A stretch of 64,000 bases of DNA. Origin: Roseiarcus sp963794655. Lineage in GTDB: Bacteria > Pseudomonadota > Alphaproteobacteria > Rhizobiales > Beijerinckiaceae. Below the pieces are notes generated by a model. The model made no database searches. It was given only the letters and a program-made list of their open reading frames with translations, and was not told the origin of the DNA. Shown in pieces: positions 26,347 through 35,564 of the stretch. Made by a program: the position numbers and the translations under genes. The stretch's first letter is position 1, and every line of letters starts with the position of its first letter. Location of the stretch: contig CAWCEV010000006.1 of NCBI GenBank assembly GCA_963794655.1, forward strand, positions 372,001 through 436,000, in the 5' to 3' direction.

Positions 26347-27882
26347 ATGAAAGCGCTTGGCGTTGCTGCCTTGGCGGCATTTGGACTGGTTCGCGTCGCC
26401 CATGCCGCGGACGTCGCCCTGCCGACCACAAAGCCCGCCGCGCCCGCGCCGCAAAACTGCTTCGCCAATGTCTGGGCCTATCTCAATTCGACCGCCGCCG
26501 AGTGCCCGCTGACCTACGCGGGCTTCACCGTTTACGCGACGCTCGACGCCGGCCTCATGTACAACACCAATGGCGCGGCCTGGAACCCGGCCTTCGTCAA
26601 CGGCGCCCAGGGGCTCATCAGCAAGCAAAGCTACGGCACGAAGTGGCTGTGGTCGCCCAACAACATCAACCAGTCGGTCATCGGCGTCAAAATGGTCGAG
26701 CCGATCGGCTACGGCTGGTCGCTGGTCGGCACGCTCGAGGCGGGTTTCGACCCGCTTTCAGGCTACCTCGCCAATTCGCAGCGTTCGCAGGTGATGAACA
26801 ACGGCAAGGCGCTGATCCTGCAAAGCGCCAACGGCAACTCGAGCCGGTCCGGCCAATGGGACAATTCGCAGTTCTTCATCGGCGTCAGCAACAAGACCTG
26901 GGGCACGCTGACCTTCGGCCGGGTCAACTCGCTGGCTTTGGACGCGCTCATCGCCTACGACCCGCTCGGCGCGGCATACGCCTTCTCGCCATTCGGCTTC
27001 ACCGGAACCTACGCCGGCTTCAGCGACACCCAGCTCGCGCGCTCCAATACGGCGTTCAAGTATCGGGTGGACTACGGCAATTTCCGCGCCGCCGGCCTCG
27101 CCCAGGTCGGCGGCTACGATCAGGGGAACGGGTCCGCGTCGATGTGGCAGGGCCAGCTCGGCGCCGACGCGCCCAACCTATGGGGCGGCACGCTGTCGGT
27201 GGACGCCATCGGCAGCTATGCGAAGGACGGGCAGAACACCAGCATCTTCAACGGCACATGCGCGGTTCTGAAGACCGGCCCCTTCGCAGGGCAGACGGGC
27301 TGCACCAACGCGATCCCAAAATTCTATAGCGACGACGACCTCAAGGCGACGCTCTCGAACAACACCGGCTTCATGCTGGTCGGCAAATACAAGTGGGGGC
27401 CATGGCAGGCGATGGGCGGCTGGGAATATTTCCGCCAGGCCAACCCGAGCGACGATTATCCGAACGGCTTCAAAACCATCGGCGGCTACAATGTCCCCGG
27501 CAATATTCTCAACAAAAAGAACTTTCCCACCGTCTGGGTCACCACCAACGCCTATAACGTCAACCGGGTCGAGAACATCTTCTGGATCGGCGGAAAATAC
27601 GCCGTCAACGATCGGCTCGACGTGATGGGCGCCTTCTACTATATCGAGCAGAACAATTTCCTTGCGGCGCCCGCCGTCTGCACCGGAACCGGCATCCACA
27701 CCAGCAGCTCATCCTGCGCCGGCTCTTACGACACGGTGTCCTTGCTCGTCGACTACCGGCCGCTCAAGCGGATCGACCTCTATGCCGGCATCGCGCTGTC
27801 GAACGTCTACGGCGGCCTCGCCAGCGGCTATCTCGCGGCGCAGAACATCGACCCGACGGTCGGCGTCAGGGTCAAGTTTTAG
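26347..27882 (+). CDS. Major outer-membrane porin
   Basis: This is a 511-residue outer-membrane beta-barrel of the Gram-negative porin family. It starts with a signal peptide (MKALGVAALAAFGLVRV, cut after AHA near residue 21), then a Pro-rich lead and a Cys pair. Strand-like repeats ending in aromatic residues follow (GWSLVGTLEAGFDPLSG, WGTLTFGRVNSLALDALI, FRAAGLAQVGGYDQ). The protein ends PTVGVRVKF, the terminal Phe expected for BAM-dependent insertion. It probably forms a general diffusion trimer. The family resembles the abundant porins of Beijerinckiaceae-like bacteria. Confidence 0.9.
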   Translation: MKALGVAALAAFGLVRVAHAADVALPTTKPAAPAPQNCFANVWAYLNSTAAECPLTYAGFTVYATLDAGLMYNTNGAAWNPAFVNGAQGLISKQSYGTKWLWSPNNINQSVIGVKMVEPIGYGWSLVGTLEAGFDPLSGYLANSQRSQVMNNGKALILQSANGNSSRSGQWDNSQFFIGVSNKTWGTLTFGRVNSLALDALIAYDPLGAAYAFSPFGFTGTYAGFSDTQLARSNTAFKYRVDYGNFRAAGLAQVGGYDQGNGSASMWQGQLGADAPNLWGGTLSVDAIGSYAKDGQNTSIFNGTCAVLKTGPFAGQTGCTNAIPKFYSDDDLKATLSNNTGFMLVGKYKWGPWQAMGGWEYFRQANPSDDYPNGFKTIGGYNVPGNILNKKNFPTVWVTTNAYNVNRVENIFWIGGKYAVNDRLDVMGAFYYIEQNNFLAAPAVCTGTGIHTSSSSCAGSYDTVSLLVDYRPLKRIDLYAGIALSNVYGGLASGYLAAQNIDPTVGVRVKF

Positions 27883-27907
27883 GGCGGCTCGCCCGGAAGC
27901 GCACCTC

Positions 27908-27984
27908 TGTCATTCCCGCGCAAGCGGGAATCCAGAGGCGCCTCAATGCCTTAGTCCTGGGTGCCCGCCTTCGCGGGCATGACA
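27908..27984. repeat. Palindromic intergenic repeat downstream of the porin
   Basis: The element starts TGTCATTCCCGC and ends GCGGGCATGACA. It has internal hairpins CCCGCgcaaGCGGG at 27914-27927 and GCCCGCcttcGCGGGC at 27963-27978. This TGTCATTCCCGC...GGGCATGACA pattern is a widespread dispersed repeat of proteobacteria. Placement 26 bases after the porin stop suggests it stabilises the mRNA end or acts as a terminator. Confidence 0.8.
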
Positions 27985-28073
27985 GCAACCAGGCTTGACG
28001 GTCAGTTATTTAGCCTTGCCCCGGGCGCGGGGCGTGCGCCGAGCGAGGCCCGCGAAGCCAGGGTCGCGCCTGC

Positions 28074-29201
28074 TCAGTCGAACAGGATCACCTGCCTCAC
28101 CCCCACGCCGTCGCGCAGACGGTCGAAGCCCTCATTGATGTCGTCGAGCTTGAGCCGATGGGTCAGCAGCTGATCCACGGGCAGGCGGCCGGCGCGGAAG
28201 AGGGCGATCATCCGCGGCACGTCGCGCTGCGGGACCGCCGAGCCGACATAGGAGCCTTTGAGCGTTCGCTCCTCGGCGACCAGCGCGAGCGGAGAAAGGT
28301 TCATGCGCTTGTCCGGGTGGGGCAGGCCCGCGGTCACGGTCACGCCGCCGCGGGCGGTCGCCGCATAGGCGAGCTCGAGCGCCGGAACCGCGCCGGCCAT
28401 CTCGAGCGCGACATCGACGCCATTGCCCGCGATGCGCCGGATCTCGCCGACAGCGTCATTCGAGCCGGCGTTGACCGTGTGGGTCGCGCCGAGCTTCGAG
28501 GCGAAGTCGAGCTTCTCGTCCGAAAGATCGACCGCGATCACCTGGCGCGCGCCGGCTAGCCGTGCGCCGAGGACGACGCTCAAGCCGACGCCGCCAAGGC
28601 CCACCACCGCGACCGACTGGCCGGGCTCGACTTTTGCGGTGTTAACGACCGCGCCGACCCCGGTCAGGACCGCGCAGCCGAACAGGGCCGCAAGCTCAAG
28701 CGGCAGGTCGGGATCGATCTTGACGCAGGATTCGCGCGCCACCACCGCATGGGTGGCGAAGGCCGATACGCCGAGGAGATGGTTTATCGGCTCGGCGCGG
28801 AAACTGAGCCGCCGCTCGCCGGAAAGCAGCGTTCCCGCGCCATTGGCCTTGGCCCCCGGCTCGCACAGCGCGGGGCGCCCGGCCGCGCAGGGGCCGCAGC
28901 GACCGCAGCTCGGCACGAACACCAGCACGACGTGATCCCCGACCTTGAGGTCGCTCGCCCCTTCACCCAGGGCCTCGACGATCCCAGCCGCCTCATGGCC
29001 GAGCGCCATCGGCGTCGGGCGGGGCCGGGACCCGTCGATCACCGACAGGTCCGAATGGCAAAGGCCCGCCGCCTTTATCCGCACGAGGACTTCGCCGCGG
29101 CCAGGGGCGGCGAGGTCGAGTTCGGCGATCTCGAGCGGCTTCGACGCCGCATAGGGCGGCTTGAGCCCGGACTGGCGAAGAACGGCGGCTCGGATGCGCA
29201 T
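28074..29201 (-). CDS. Zinc-dependent alcohol dehydrogenase (class III-like MDR family)
   Basis: This is an NAD-dependent medium-chain alcohol dehydrogenase of 375 residues. It shows catalytic zinc ligands in AAGLCHSDLSV and GHEAAGIVE, and a structural-zinc lobe with SCGRCGPCAAGRPALCE. The Rossmann motif VVGLGGVGLSVV is followed by an acidic residue in VDLSDEK, favouring NAD. The start at ATG 29201 precedes RIRAAVLRQSG, the family's usual N-terminus; the open frame beyond it to 29714 is spurious. No operon partner is visible, and the substrate alcohol cannot be told from sequence. Confidence 0.92.
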   Translation of the reverse strand: MRIRAAVLRQSGLKPPYAASKPLEIAELDLAAPGRGEVLVRIKAAGLCHSDLSVIDGSRPRPTPMALGHEAAGIVEALGEGASDLKVGDHVVLVFVPSCGRCGPCAAGRPALCEPGAKANGAGTLLSGERRLSFRAEPINHLLGVSAFATHAVVARESCVKIDPDLPLELAALFGCAVLTGVGAVVNTAKVEPGQSVAVVGLGGVGLSVVLGARLAGARQVIAVDLSDEKLDFASKLGATHTVNAGSNDAVGEIRRIAGNGVDVALEMAGAVPALELAYAATARGGVTVTAGLPHPDKRMNLSPLALVAEERTLKGSYVGSAVPQRDVPRMIALFRAGRLPVDQLLTHRLKLDDINEGFDRLRDGVGVRQVILFD

Positions 29202-29367
29202 GGGGTTTCCTTGGGACGTCTTTTGAGATGCTAGCACCCTCGGGGCGCGCCTTGTAAGGCCGGGGCGCTGACCCGGCCGAGACCTCCCTTGCGCGGCTGC
29301 GCGCCGCAAGCCAAATGACCATAGCGCCGCTTTATGCATTCGCCGGCGCGAACCGGGAGCCAAGCCC

Positions 29368-29628
29368 ATGCCGCAGACCCAGAGCCGCTTCTTCGACGAC
29401 CTCTCGCGCTTGATGACCGACGCGGCCGGCCTTGCCGACGGCGCCCGGCGGGAGGCCCAGACCTTCGCCCGGGCGCAACTGGAGCGGATGATGGCGGGCA
29501 TGGACGTCGTCGCCCGGGAGGAATTCGAGGCCGTCAAGGAGATGGCCGCGCGCGCTCGCGACGACAACGAGAAGCTCGCCGCACGGATCGCGGCGCTCGA
29601 GGCGAAGCTCGCTGAGCCAAAGCCTTGA
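29368..29628 (+). CDS. ubiK: Ubiquinone biosynthesis accessory factor UbiK (YqiC/BMFP family)
   Basis: The 86-residue product has an N-terminal amphipathic helix (RFFDDLSRLMTDAAGLADG), a central QLERMMAGMDVVAREEFEAV, and a C-terminal coiled coil with LAARIAALEAKLAE. This is the short, trimer-forming YqiC/UbiK family, which binds membranes and assists aerobic ubiquinone synthesis. The gene stands alone, divergent from the alcohol dehydrogenase. The symbol follows the family and is not proven for this organism. Confidence 0.85.
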   Translation: MPQTQSRFFDDLSRLMTDAAGLADGARREAQTFARAQLERMMAGMDVVAREEFEAVKEMAARARDDNEKLAARIAALEAKLAEPKP

Positions 29629-29797
29629 TCGGACTCGCTTTCCTCAAGCAGAGCCTTGATTCCGTTCGCTGATTCTGTGGACGGGGAATCAGGCGCGCCT
29701 TTACGGACGGTCACGAATCAGCAAGGTTGCGGCGCGTCGCCCGCTTGAAGGGCCGGGCGGCTTTCTCGCGCCTTGTCCCCCCGCCGAAGGACCTCTG

Positions 29798-30301
29798 ATG
29801 ACCGTCATCGAAAGCCGCTATGACGACCGGCCCGAACATCCTGTCGACGTCGTCGAGCGGCTCGCGGCCGTCAACGAATGGGACTTCGACCGGGCGCAGG
29901 ACGACGAGATTTCGATCCTGGTTTCCGGCCGGCAGGCCAACTACGACGTCGCCTTCACCTGGCTCGCCGAACAGGAATCGCTGCATGTCAGCTGTTCGTT
30001 CGACCTTAAGACGCCGGCGCACAAGCGGGCGGCAATCGGCGAACTGACGCAGCTCATCAACGAGCAGTTGTGGCTCGGCCATTTCGACCTGTGGACCCAG
30101 CAGGACATGGTGATGTTCCGCCACTCGCTCTGCCTGGCGGGTGGCGCGGCGGCGAGCGATGCGCAATGCGGCGCGGTGGTGAAGGCGGCGGTCAACGCCT
30201 GCGAGACCTATTTCCAGGCTTTCCAGTTCGTGTTGTGGGCCAATCGCGGCCCGCGGGAGGCGATTGCGCTGGCGGCGTTCGAGACGGCCGGGGTGGCCTG
30301 A
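29798..30301 (+). CDS. YbjN domain-containing protein
   Basis: The 167-residue product has the YbjN fold pattern: HPVDVVERLAAVNEWDFDRA, then EISILVSGRQANYDVAFTW, and HVSCSFDLKTPAHKRAAIGEL. Next come INEQLWLGHFDLWTQQDMVMFRH and a C-terminal helix ending ETYFQAFQFVLW. The family is related to type III secretion chaperone folds. In alphaproteobacteria its role is unknown. There is no signal peptide. The stop is followed directly by a 15-base tandem duplication. Confidence 0.88.
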   Translation: MTVIESRYDDRPEHPVDVVERLAAVNEWDFDRAQDDEISILVSGRQANYDVAFTWLAEQESLHVSCSFDLKTPAHKRAAIGELTQLINEQLWLGHFDLWTQQDMVMFRHSLCLAGGAAASDAQCGAVVKAAVNACETYFQAFQFVLWANRGPREAIALAAFETAGVA

Positions 30302-30331
30302 AACCTGGGTCGAGGGAACCTGGGTCGAGGG
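30302..30331 (+). repeat. Two perfect tandem copies of a 15-base unit
   Basis: The unit aacctgggtcgaggg occurs at 30302-30316 and 30317-30331, immediately after the YbjN-protein stop codon. Two copies only; probably a replication-slippage product without function. Confidence 0.6.
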
Positions 30332-30418
30332 ACTGGCGCTTAGGCCCGATTGCGTGTAAGAGCCGCGGCTTCTCAATTCCCGGGCCCCGCCGCCCGCGTC
30401 CGTTTCTGGAGTTTCCCG

Positions 30419-30613
30419 ATGGCCGTTCCGCGCCGCAAAACCTCGCCTTCCCGCCGCGGCATGCGCCGCTCGGCCGATGCGCTTAAAAAGCCGGCTTATG
30501 TCGAGGACAAGGATTCGGGCGAACTGCGCCGCCCCCATCACATCGACCTCAAGAGCGGCATGTACCGGGGCCGCCAGGTCCTGAAGCCGAAGTCGACGAT
30601 CGCCGAGTCGTAA
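30419..30613 (+). CDS. rpmF: 50S ribosomal protein L32
   Basis: The 64-residue basic protein begins MAVPRRKTSPSRRGMRRSAD and continues with RPHHIDLKSGMYRGRQVL, the alphaproteobacterial L32 pattern without the zinc cysteines. The start is ATG 30419. An upstream in-frame opening to 30350 is not part of the protein. It stands alone between the YbjN gene and a convergent exporter gene. Confidence 0.97.
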   Translation: MAVPRRKTSPSRRGMRRSADALKKPAYVEDKDSGELRRPHHIDLKSGMYRGRQVLKPKSTIAES

Positions 30614-30642
30614 GCCGGGACGACGGCGGCTTCTCGGGCGCC

Positions 30643-31533
30643 TCAGCCCCGCCGCGACGCCAGAACGGCTCCGCCGACGATGAGAGCGCAGGCAAGCGCA
30701 AGCGCGGGAGTCGCTGGAGCGATCCCAGCTGCGATGAGGATCAGAGTCGAAAGCACCGGCGCCGCATAGGCCGCGACTCCAAGCAGGCGGATGTCGCCGT
30801 GCTTCACGCCATAGTCCCAAATGTAGAAGGCGAGCCCGACGGGCCCGAGCCCGAGGCCAACGATCGCCAGCCACTCCCGCGCGCCCGCCGGCGCGACTGT
30901 GGTCTCGAACAGAACGTGGCAAAGCGCCGCGAGCGCCGCCGTCGCAAGACAGAAGCCGGCGACCGCCTCGGTAGCGACCTGTTTCAGGCTGCGCGAAAGG
31001 ACCGAATAGGCCGACCAGACAATGGCGCACGCCAGCGCGAACCCGTAGCCAAGGAGAACACCCGGCGCGGTTGCCGCGAAGTTTAGACCCGTCCCCTTCG
31101 ACAGAAATAGCGTCGCCGCGCCGAGGAAGCCCAGCGCCGCGCCGGCGACATGACGCGAGCTTAGCCTCTCGCCCGGCAGCGCCGCGGAGAAGAGAACGAT
31201 CAGAAGCGGCCAGAGATACGCGATCAGGCTCGCATCCGCCGGCGGCGCCCGCCTGAGGGCGGCGAAATAGAGCGCGTGATACCCGAAAAGCCCACCGATC
31301 CCGACGAGCCAGACGACGGGCGGCTGGCGCAGGGCCGGGAGACGGCCACGCGCGAGCGCATAGAGGAGGCCGCCCAAACCTCCGACGGCAAAGGTCAGCG
31401 CCGCCAGCTCGAACGGCGGCGCGTTGCCCGACAGGGCGGTCAGGAGGGCGAGCGCGGACCAGAGCGCGATCGCCCCGAGGCCGATGAGGGTGGCGGCCCA
31501 ACTCGCGCTTGTTTTCCCTTGCGGTAGGCTCAT
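30643..31533 (-). CDS. EamA/DMT-family exporter (YddG-like)
   Basis: The 296-residue product has ten predicted membrane helices in two EamA repeats. The first contains GLGAIALWSALALLTALSG and FGYHALYFAALRRAPPADASLIAYLWPLLIV. The second contains SAYSVLSRSLKQV and GLAFYIWDYGVKHGDIRLLG. The LWPLLIVLFSA and WDYGVKHG segments are typical of the YddG-like subgroup that exports aromatic amino acids and other metabolites. The substrate here is inferred only from this similarity. It is divergent from the protease gene. Confidence 0.85.
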   Translation of the reverse strand: MSLPQGKTSASWAATLIGLGAIALWSALALLTALSGNAPPFELAALTFAVGGLGGLLYALARGRLPALRQPPVVWLVGIGGLFGYHALYFAALRRAPPADASLIAYLWPLLIVLFSAALPGERLSSRHVAGAALGFLGAATLFLSKGTGLNFAATAPGVLLGYGFALACAIVWSAYSVLSRSLKQVATEAVAGFCLATAALAALCHVLFETTVAPAGAREWLAIVGLGLGPVGLAFYIWDYGVKHGDIRLLGVAAYAAPVLSTLILIAAGIAPATPALALACALIVGGAVLASRRG

Positions 31534-31694
31534 GAGTCCAAGAGGCGTAAGACGCGCCGCGCGGGAGCGGCGGCCAGCATTACCAAGCTTTCATGTTCGG
31601 GCCATCGCCCGTTTAGGCGCCCCGGCGCATTGTCCAATTCGAGGCTGGCGGTCGGAACATTTCCCGCCAGGCAAGTGGACCAGCGGGAGCTCCT

Positions 31695-33200
31695 ATGACT
31701 TTTGATCGTCGCTCGTATTCGCTTCGCGCCGCGCTTCTCGGCGCCGTCGCGTTGACCGCGCTCGGAGGGGTCGCGTTCGAGACATCGACCATTCCGGTCT
31801 CCGCCGCCGCAACGAGCGTGAGCGCCCAGCCGGCAGCCGGCCCCGCTTCCTTCGCCGACGTCGTCGACCGGGTCAAGCCGGCCGTCGTTTCGGTCAAGGT
31901 CAAGCTCGCCGACGCCGATCCTGTCGATGACGAGGACAGCACTCCAGGCCTCCCCGATTTTCCGAAGAACAGCCCGTTCTATCATTTCTTCCGCCGCTTC
32001 GGCCTGCCGAACGACAATGACAACAATGGGGACAGCGACCGCGCTCCCCGCCATCATTTCGGCCAGGCGCAGGGGTCCGGCTTCTTCATCTCGTCCGACG
32101 GTTACATCGTCACCAACGACCACGTCGTCGACCACGCGACCGAAGTGACCATCACCACCTCCGACGGCAAGACGATGCCCGCCAAGGTGATCGGTATCGA
32201 CAGCAAGACCGACCTTGCGCTGCTCAAGGCCCAGGGCGACAACTTCCCGTTCGTTAACTTCGCCGCCCAGGCGCCGCGCGTCGGCGATTGGGTGATCGCG
32301 GTCGGCAATCCGTTCGGCCTCGGCGGCACGGTGACGGCCGGCATCGTCTCGGCCCGCGGGCGCGACATCGGCTCCGGCCCTTACGACGATTTCCTGCAGA
32401 TCGACGCGCCGGTCAATCACGGCAACTCGGGCGGCCCGACCTTCAACGCCGAGGGCGAGGTGGTCGGCGTCAACACCGCGATCTTCTCGCCGTCGGGCGG
32501 CAGCGTCGGCATCGGCTTTGCGATCGCGAGCGACGTCGTCAAGAGCGTCGTCGATCAGCTCAAGACGAACGGCTCGGTGACGCGCGGCTGGATCGGCGTG
32601 CAGATTCAGAATGTGACCCAGGATCTAGCCGATAACCTCGGGCTCAAGAACGCGTCCGGCGCGCTGGTGGCCGAGGCGCAGAAGAACTCGCCCGCAGCAG
32701 CCGCTGGCGTCAAGAGCGGCGACGTCATCACCGCGGTCGACGGCGACGCCGTCGCCGATCCGCACGAGCTCGCCCGCCGGATCGCCGCGCTCGGCCCGAA
32801 GAAGACCGCCAAGCTCACGGTCGTCCGCAACGGCTCGCCGATGACCATCGACGTGACGCTCGGAACCATGCCGATGGACAAGACGGCGAGCGCGGATGCG
32901 CGCAATTCCGACGAGAACGGCGGAGCCTCTATGCTCGCCAAGCTCGGTCTCACGCTCCACGCCGCCCATGGCCAGGACGGGGTTGTGGTGTCCGAGATCG
33001 ATCCCGACGGCGCCGCGGCCGACAAGGGCCTGAAGCAGGGCGACGTGATCCTCGAGGTCGCCGGAAAGTCGGTCAACCGGCCGTCTGAGGTCGCCGATGC
33101 GATCGACTCGGCCAAGACCGACGGCAAGAAGTCGGTACTGTTACGCATCAAGTCGGGCGACGGCGAGCGCTATCTCACGCTGCCGACGCGCGCATCGTAA
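31695..33200 (+). CDS. Do-family periplasmic serine protease (DegP/DegQ type)
   Basis: This is a periplasmic quality-control protease of 501 residues. It has a signal/anchor region (about 10-38), a trypsin-like domain with catalytic His143 (IVTNDHVVDH), Asp173 (DSKTDLALLK) and Ser245 (NHGNSGGPTF), and two PDZ domains (about 270-365 and 410-495). The second PDZ includes GDVILEVAGKSV. An Asp/Asn-rich loop (about 74-116) is inserted before the catalytic core. The following two-component system lies 227 bases downstream, a common degP-regulator neighbourhood that suggests envelope-stress control. Confidence 0.93.
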   Translation: MTFDRRSYSLRAALLGAVALTALGGVAFETSTIPVSAAATSVSAQPAAGPASFADVVDRVKPAVVSVKVKLADADPVDDEDSTPGLPDFPKNSPFYHFFRRFGLPNDNDNNGDSDRAPRHHFGQAQGSGFFISSDGYIVTNDHVVDHATEVTITTSDGKTMPAKVIGIDSKTDLALLKAQGDNFPFVNFAAQAPRVGDWVIAVGNPFGLGGTVTAGIVSARGRDIGSGPYDDFLQIDAPVNHGNSGGPTFNAEGEVVGVNTAIFSPSGGSVGIGFAIASDVVKSVVDQLKTNGSVTRGWIGVQIQNVTQDLADNLGLKNASGALVAEAQKNSPAAAAGVKSGDVITAVDGDAVADPHELARRIAALGPKKTAKLTVVRNGSPMTIDVTLGTMPMDKTASADARNSDENGGASMLAKLGLTLHAAHGQDGVVVSEIDPDGAAADKGLKQGDVILEVAGKSVNRPSEVADAIDSAKTDGKKSVLLRIKSGDGERYLTLPTRAS

Positions 33201-33209
33201 TACCAATAC

Positions 33210-33240
33210 CCGGCGTTCCTCACCGACAGCGGAACGCCGG
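33210..33240 (+). terminator. Strong hairpin after the protease gene
   Basis: CCGGCGTTCC (33210-33219) and GGAACGCCGG (33231-33240) are exact reverse complements around an 11-base loop, 9 bases after the protease stop. There is no T-run after it, so it may be a processing or attenuation hairpin rather than a classical terminator. Confidence 0.5.
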
Positions 33241-33427
33241 CATGAAATGGACGGAAGGGTTCATGGGCATGTCCCCGGCCCGCGCATAGCGCGCTCTTCC
33301 GTCCAAGTCGGCGGTCGCACATATCCCCGCCCGCGCGACCCCGGCAAGGTGGCGGCAGGTCCTTATCAAGCCCCCCGAGGACCTGCCGCCATACCTTTTT
33401 TGGCCAAAGCGGCCCCGGATTCGCTAT

Positions 33428-34120
33428 ATGTCCGACATGCGCATCCTCATCATCGAAGACGACCGCGACGCGGCGGCTTATCTCTCCAAAGCCTTTCGCG
33501 AAGCCGGGCACGTCGCCGACCAGGCGAATGACGGCGTTACCGGATATGATCTCGCGCTCGAGGGCGGCTATGACGTCGCCATCGTCGACCGCATGCTGCC
33601 GAAGATGGACGGTCTCACGCTCGTCGGCTCGCTGCGCAGCCAGAACAACGAGACCCCGGTCCTCATTCTCTCCGCGCTCGGACAGGTGGACGACCGGGTC
33701 AAGGGCCTGCGCGCCGGCGGCGACGATTATCTGTCCAAGCCCTACGCCTTTTCCGAGCTTCTCGCCCGGGTCGAGGCGCTCGCGCGCCGCCGTCCCAAGG
33801 GCGCGCCGGAGGAAACGGTTCTGCGGGTCGGCGACCTGACGCTCGACCGGCTTTCGCATAAGGTGACGCGCCAGGCGGAGGAGATCGTCCTCCAGCCGCG
33901 CGAGTTCCGGCTGCTCGAATACCTGATGCAGAACGCCGGCAAGGTGGTCACCCGCACCATGTTGCTCGAACATGTTTGGGACTATCATTTCGACCCGCAG
34001 ACCAATGTGATCGACGTTCACGTGTCGCGTCTGAGGGCCAAGATCGATCGCGATTTCGATGCGCCGCTGCTCAGCACTGTCCGCGGCGCCGGTTATATGA
34101 TTCGTGACGGCGCTCGGTAA
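33428..34120 (+). CDS. OmpR-family response regulator
   Basis: This DNA-binding response regulator has 230 residues. The receiver domain has the acidic pocket in IIEDDRDA, the phospho-acceptor Asp54 in VDRMLPKMDG, and Lys in YLSKPYAFSEL. The C-terminal winged helix (about 130-228) has LDRLSHKVTRQ, QPREFRLLEYLMQNAGKVVTR and DPQTNVIDVHVSRLRAKID. The start may be ATG 33428 or the ATG three codons later. It overlaps the kinase gene by 17 bases, so the pair is co-expressed. Confidence 0.95.
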   Translation: MSDMRILIIEDDRDAAAYLSKAFREAGHVADQANDGVTGYDLALEGGYDVAIVDRMLPKMDGLTLVGSLRSQNNETPVLILSALGQVDDRVKGLRAGGDDYLSKPYAFSELLARVEALARRRPKGAPEETVLRVGDLTLDRLSHKVTRQAEEIVLQPREFRLLEYLMQNAGKVVTRTMLLEHVWDYHFDPQTNVIDVHVSRLRAKIDRDFDAPLLSTVRGAGYMIRDGAR

Positions 34121-35564
34121 GCTCTTCCGCGCCACCGCCTTTCGCCTCGCGCTGGCGATTCTGCTCCTGAGCGCTGTCGGCGCCGGTATTGTGCTCAGCT
34201 TCATCGCCTGGGAAGTGATCTCCGTCGTCGACCGCGAGATATCGCAGACGATCGACGCCGAGGCCAAGGGCCTGATGGACGCCTTCAACACCGGAGGACT
34301 CGACACCCTCCGCTCGGTTATCGAGGCGCGCAAGCGCGAACCTGGCGCCTCGCTCTACCTCCTGACCAACCCGATCGGCGAACCGCTCGCCGGCAACGTT
34401 CAGCAGATTCCCGCCGAAGTGCTGTCGCACCCCGGTTTCGTGCCGATCTCCTACCGCAGTTCGGGGAGCAGCGAGCGCACCCGGCAGGCGCTGGTCGGAG
34501 TCTATGTTCTGCCCTACGGCCTGCGGCTCCTGATCGGCCATGACCTTGGCGACCGTGCCCGCATCGGGGCGGTGATGGTGCGGGCGCTCGCGCTTTCGCT
34601 TATCTTCTTCGCCGCGCTCGGGGCGGCCGGAGCGCTGTTCGTCGCCCGCCGGGTGCTGCAGCGCATCGACGACATGAACATCTCGGCGCACGGCATCATG
34701 GCCGGCGACCTCAGCCGGCGGCTGCCGGTGTCGGGTTCGGGCGACGAAATCGACCGGCTCGCCGAAGGCCTCAACGAGATGCTCGGGCGAATCGGCGAAC
34801 TCATGGAAGGCCTGCGCGAGGTCTCCGACAACATCGCGCACGACTTGCGCACGCCGCTCACCCGGCTGCGCAACCACGCCGAGGCGGCGCTCGCCTTCGA
34901 CGGCGACGCCGCTTCCTATCGCCTCGCGCTTGAGAAGACGATCGAGGAATCGGACGCGCTGATCAGGATCTTCAACGCGCTGCTCCTGATCGCGCGCGCG
35001 GAGGCCGGCGGCGACGTCGGCCCGCCTCAGCTTGTCGATGTCGGCGAAGCGGCGCGAAGCATGGCTGAGCTTTACGAGCCGATCGCGGAGGAAGAAGGCG
35101 TCGCGCTGACCGTGCATGTGCAGGGTTCGCTCACGGTCAGCGGCAATCGCGAGCTGATCGGCCAGGCGATCGCCAATCTCATCGACAACGCGCTCAAATA
35201 TGGCGCGCCGGATCGAGGGCCCGCGGATGCGGACGCAAAACCCGACGTCGTCATAACGGCCGATCGGATCGGCGGGTTCGTCGTTCTGACGATCGCCGAC
35301 CGCGGGCCCGGCATCGCGCCCGCCGACCGGACCCGGGTTCTCGACCGGTTCGTCCGGCTCGAAGGCTCGCGCTCCCGGCCCGGGTCGGGGCTGGGCCTTT
35401 CGCTCGCCGCGGCGGTGGCGCGCATGCACGGCGGCTCGGTAGAGCTCGAGGACAACGAACCCGGGCTTCGCGTCCGTGTCACCCTGCCGGCGACGGACCC
35501 GCCGATCCCCGCCTTGCCGCCGGCGGCGGGGGAATTGGTCATGAATGACCGCGCCGCTCGCTGA
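34104..35564 (+). CDS. Membrane sensor histidine kinase
   Basis: The partner kinase of the preceding regulator has 486 residues. Helix 1 spans about 12-34; a periplasmic sensor domain of about 120 residues and helix 2 (about 153-175) follow. A HAMP domain comes next, then the H-box NIAHDLRTPLTRLRNHAEA with His246. The ATPase domain has the N-box NLIDNALKYG, the G1 box DRGPGIAP and the G2 box GSGLGLSLAAAVARMHGG. All catalytic motifs are present. Its stop lies inside the glnE start region (20-base overlap). Confidence 0.95.
   Translation: MTALGKLFRATAFRLALAILLLSAVGAGIVLSFIAWEVISVVDREISQTIDAEAKGLMDAFNTGGLDTLRSVIEARKREPGASLYLLTNPIGEPLAGNVQQIPAEVLSHPGFVPISYRSSGSSERTRQALVGVYVLPYGLRLLIGHDLGDRARIGAVMVRALALSLIFFAALGAAGALFVARRVLQRIDDMNISAHGIMAGDLSRRLPVSGSGDEIDRLAEGLNEMLGRIGELMEGLREVSDNIAHDLRTPLTRLRNHAEAALAFDGDAASYRLALEKTIEESDALIRIFNALLLIARAEAGGDVGPPQLVDVGEAARSMAELYEPIAEEEGVALTVHVQGSLTVSGNRELIGQAIANLIDNALKYGAPDRGPADADAKPDVVITADRIGGFVVLTIADRGPGIAPADRTRVLDRFVRLEGSRSRPGSGLGLSLAAAVARMHGGSVELEDNEPGLRVRVTLPATDPPIPALPPAAGELVMNDRAAR

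Noticed and set aside
29711..31501. 596-codon open frame on the minus strand
   Set aside because: Only a shadow of the EamA exporter, rpmF and YbjN genes in another frame.
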